Shown piece by piece: positions 62,404-64,000 of a stretch of DNA of 64,000 nt (the first letter of the stretch is position 1; the number at the start of each line of letters is the position of its first letter). A model generated the notes under the pieces. It was given only the letters and a program-made list of their open reading frames with translations, ran no database searches and had not been told where the DNA came from. This DNA is from Thermococcus celericrescens (GTDB taxonomy: Archaea > Methanobacteriota_B > Thermococci > Thermococcales > Thermococcaceae), in the NCBI RefSeq assembly GCF_001484195.1, contig NZ_LLYW01000019.1, forward strand, positions 1 to 64,000, given 5' to 3'. The position numbers and the translations under genes were made by a program.

Positions 62404-63156
62404 ATGGGGACGAGGCACGACTACACGCTCTACTTCTTTGCAGCCCTGGGGAGCTTCCTCGTGGTTTACATAGCCCTGCCCCTGCTGGTCATACTGGCGA
62501 AGCAGGCCTCGGACTTCGACATGCTGCTCCGGGCCCTTCACGACGCCTACGTTATCGAGGCCCTCAGGAACTCCCTCCTGACCGCAACGGCGACAGCTTT
62601 GATCGCCCTCCTCTTCGGCGTTCCCCTCGGCTACGTTCTCGCGAGGAAAGAATTTCCCGGGAAAAGTCTTGTCCAGGCCCTGGTTGATGTTCCCATCGTT
62701 ATCCCCCACTCAGTCGTCGGAATAATGCTCCTCGTTACCTTTTCGAACGCAATTCTCGACAGCTATACGGGGATAATAGCCGCGATGCTCTTCGTCTCCG
62801 CACCGTTCGCGATAAACGCCGCGCGCGATGGCTTTCTGGCGGTTGACGAGGGGCTGGAGCACGTTGCCAGAACCCTCGGTGCCTCCCGCCTGAGAGCGTT
62901 CTTCTCTGTGGCACTCCCGATGGCGTTTCCGGCCATAGCGAGCGGGGCCATAATGACGTGGGCGAGGGCCATAAGCGAGGTGGGTGCGATACTCATCGTT
63001 GCGTACTACCCAAAGACAGCTCAGGTTCTCGTCATGGAATACTTCAACAACTACGGCCTGAGATCCTCGAGACCGATTTCCGTTATCCTCATCGTGATGA
63101 GCCTCACAGTTTTCGTTATCCTGCGCTGGCTCGTGGGGAGGAAGGCCAATGCTTGA
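62404..63156 (+). CDS. wtpB: Tungstate ABC transporter permease
   Basis: A 250-residue permease with six helices, and the EAA loop in [30 protein letters not shown] that couples to the ATPase. The ATG at 62404 follows GGGG and gives [17 protein letters not shown], the family N-terminus; an ATG at 62392 is possible. Encoded just after wtpA and overlapping wtpC by eight bases. Confidence 0.95.
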   Translation: MGTRHDYTLYFFAALGSFLVVYIALPLLVILAKQASDFDMLLRALHDAYVIEALRNSLLTATATALIALLFGVPLGYVLARKEFPGKSLVQALVDVPIVIPHSVVGIMLLVTFSNAILDSYTGIIAAMLFVSAPFAINAARDGFLAVDEGLEHVARTLGASRLRAFFSVALPMAFPAIASGAIMTWARAISEVGAILIVAYYPKTAQVLVMEYFNNYGLRSSRPISVILIVMSLTVFVILRWLVGRKANA

Positions 63157-64000
63157 GGTAAAATCCGTTTCCAAGGACTGGAAGGAGTTCCGGCTGAGGG
63201 AGATAAGCTTTGACGTGAGCGAGGGGGAGCACTTCATAATCCTCGGCCCGAGCGGAGCAGGGAAGACGGTGCTCCTTGAGATAATAGCGGGCATAATCGA
63301 ACCCGACGCCGGGAGGATCCTTCTCAACGGTGAGGACATAACCCACTGGCCACCGGAGAGGCGCGGTCTTACATACATCCCCCAGAACTACGCCCTCTTC
63401 CCCCATATGAGCGTCTTCGATAACATAGCCTTCGGGCTCAGGCTCCGGAGGGTTCCGAGGGCGGAAATCGAGAGGAAAGTTAAGGAAATAGCCGAGGTTC
63501 TGGGCATAGCCCACCTTCTCCACAGAAAGCCAAAAACCCTGAGCGGCGGAGAGAGCCAGCGCGTGGCCATAGCCAGGGCCCTCGTTGTGGAACCCGAGCT
63601 TCTGCTCATGGACGAGCCCTTCGCGAACCTCGACGTCCAGACCCGCTCGAAGCTTCTGGGCGAGATGAAGCGCTGGAGACGGGAGCTCGGCTTCACCGCG
63701 TTGCACGTTACCCACTCCTTTGAGGAAGCGGTGAGCCTGGGCGACAGGGTGGGCGTTATGCTCGATGGGAGACTCGTCCAGACCGGCTCCGTCCGGGACG
63801 TCTTTTCGAGACCGGCGAGCGAGGAGGTGGCCCGCTTTTTGGGCTTCGAGAACATCATAGAGGGCACCGCGGAAGGAAGGGTTCTGAGGAGCAACGGCGT
63901 CGAGATAGAGCTTCCGGCGGAGGTGAGGGGAAGGGTTCGCGTTGGTCTAAGGCCGGAAGACATAATCCTCTCCCTGGGACCCATTAGAACATCCGCGAGG
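63149..64000 (+). CDS. wtpC: Tungstate ABC transporter ATPase (3' end beyond the window)
   Basis: 284 codons are visible, frame open to the window edge. Walker [10 protein letters not shown], signature LSGGESQRV, Walker [14 protein letters not shown], switch His in [16 protein letters not shown]. From about residue 240 a TOBE-type regulatory domain begins ([28 protein letters not shown]), which in ModC/WtpC proteins binds oxyanion and feeds back on transport. The start codon overlaps the wtpB stop. Confidence 0.95.
   Translation, partial: MLEVKSVSKDWKEFRLREISFDVSEGEHFIILGPSGAGKTVLLEIIAGIIEPDAGRILLNGEDITHWPPERRGLTYIPQNYALFPHMSVFDNIAFGLRLRRVPRAEIERKVKEIAEVLGIAHLLHRKPKTLSGGESQRVAIARALVVEPELLLMDEPFANLDVQTRSKLLGEMKRWRRELGFTALHVTHSFEEAVSLGDRVGVMLDGRLVQTGSVRDVFSRPASEEVARFLGFENIIEGTAEGRVLRSNGVEIELPAEVRGRVRVGLRPEDIILSLGPIRTSAR

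Overview
The window is a gene-dense archaeal chromosome segment from a Thermococcus-like hyperthermophile (Thermococcales). Direct markers are an archaeal histone, transcription factor B, Gar1, SRP19, ribosomal protein S17e, a Cgi121-type KEOPS subunit, Hel308, a form III RuBisCO, a Phr-type heat-shock regulator, the tungstate transporter WtpABC, agmatine-based polyamine synthesis and an Mrp-type antiporter module of the kind found in Mbh hydrogenases. Genes carry GGTG/GGAGG ribosome-binding sites or are leaderless behind a TATA box, use some GTG/TTG starts, and overlap in tight operons.

Layout. 0-3.5 kb: UbiA prenyltransferase (runs off the left edge), agmatine aminopropyltransferase, pyruvoyl arginine decarboxylase and a CPA2 antiporter. 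3.5-7.7 kb: an ACT protein facing an eight-gene Mrp module (mnhE-F-G, DUF4040, MbhE-like, B-C-D). 7.9-14.4 kb: gcvH, an MNS-type ATPase behind a perfect palindrome, an NfnSL-like pair with SurR-like promoter sites, trmI, DUF257, SRP19 and a stand-alone RAM domain. 14.4-22.7 kb: a scrap of decayed genes, hel308, UPF0200, ZIP, UPF0201, an XRE/DUF2178/ABC operon with tandem operators, and tRNA-Leu(UAG). 22.7-31.8 kb: a hairpin-rich gap, MFS, GDT1, aminotransferase, cgi121, a segregation/division cluster (RHH, FtsZ, ParA, ParA partner), RibL, PUA, pyrF and DUF4443. 31.8-46.5 kb: ino1, a PhnP-like hydrolase, a toroid membrane protein, dph6, TnpB element 1, a giant lipoprotein, an ABC exporter, Mth938-like, NUDIX, PfkB, gar1-tfb-phosphodiesterase and histone. 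46.9-64 kb: RuBisCO, thymidine kinase, Phr, S17e, DUF371, glycerate kinase, a non-autonomous element, a radical-SAM gene split by TnpB element 2, then small housekeeping genes and wtpABC (wtpC runs off the right edge).

The most unusual region is 52.0-54.6 kb. TnpB element 2 splits a radical-SAM gene, and a 389-bp element with matching ends abuts the 3' end of the same gene. That short element has no transposase; its interior folds on paper into a closed multi-helix RNA with a GNRA tetraloop. Its last ~60 nt match the 3' ends of both TnpB elements, where guide-RNA scaffolds normally lie.

Six loci (pdaD, mnhD twice, nfnL, a PUA gene, a pfkB gene and a remnant near 14.9 kb; seven indels in all) carry single-base frameshifts. 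Five of the seven indels lie in C/G runs, which points to sequence error more than to gene death. For those genes the full span is given and the indel is located.
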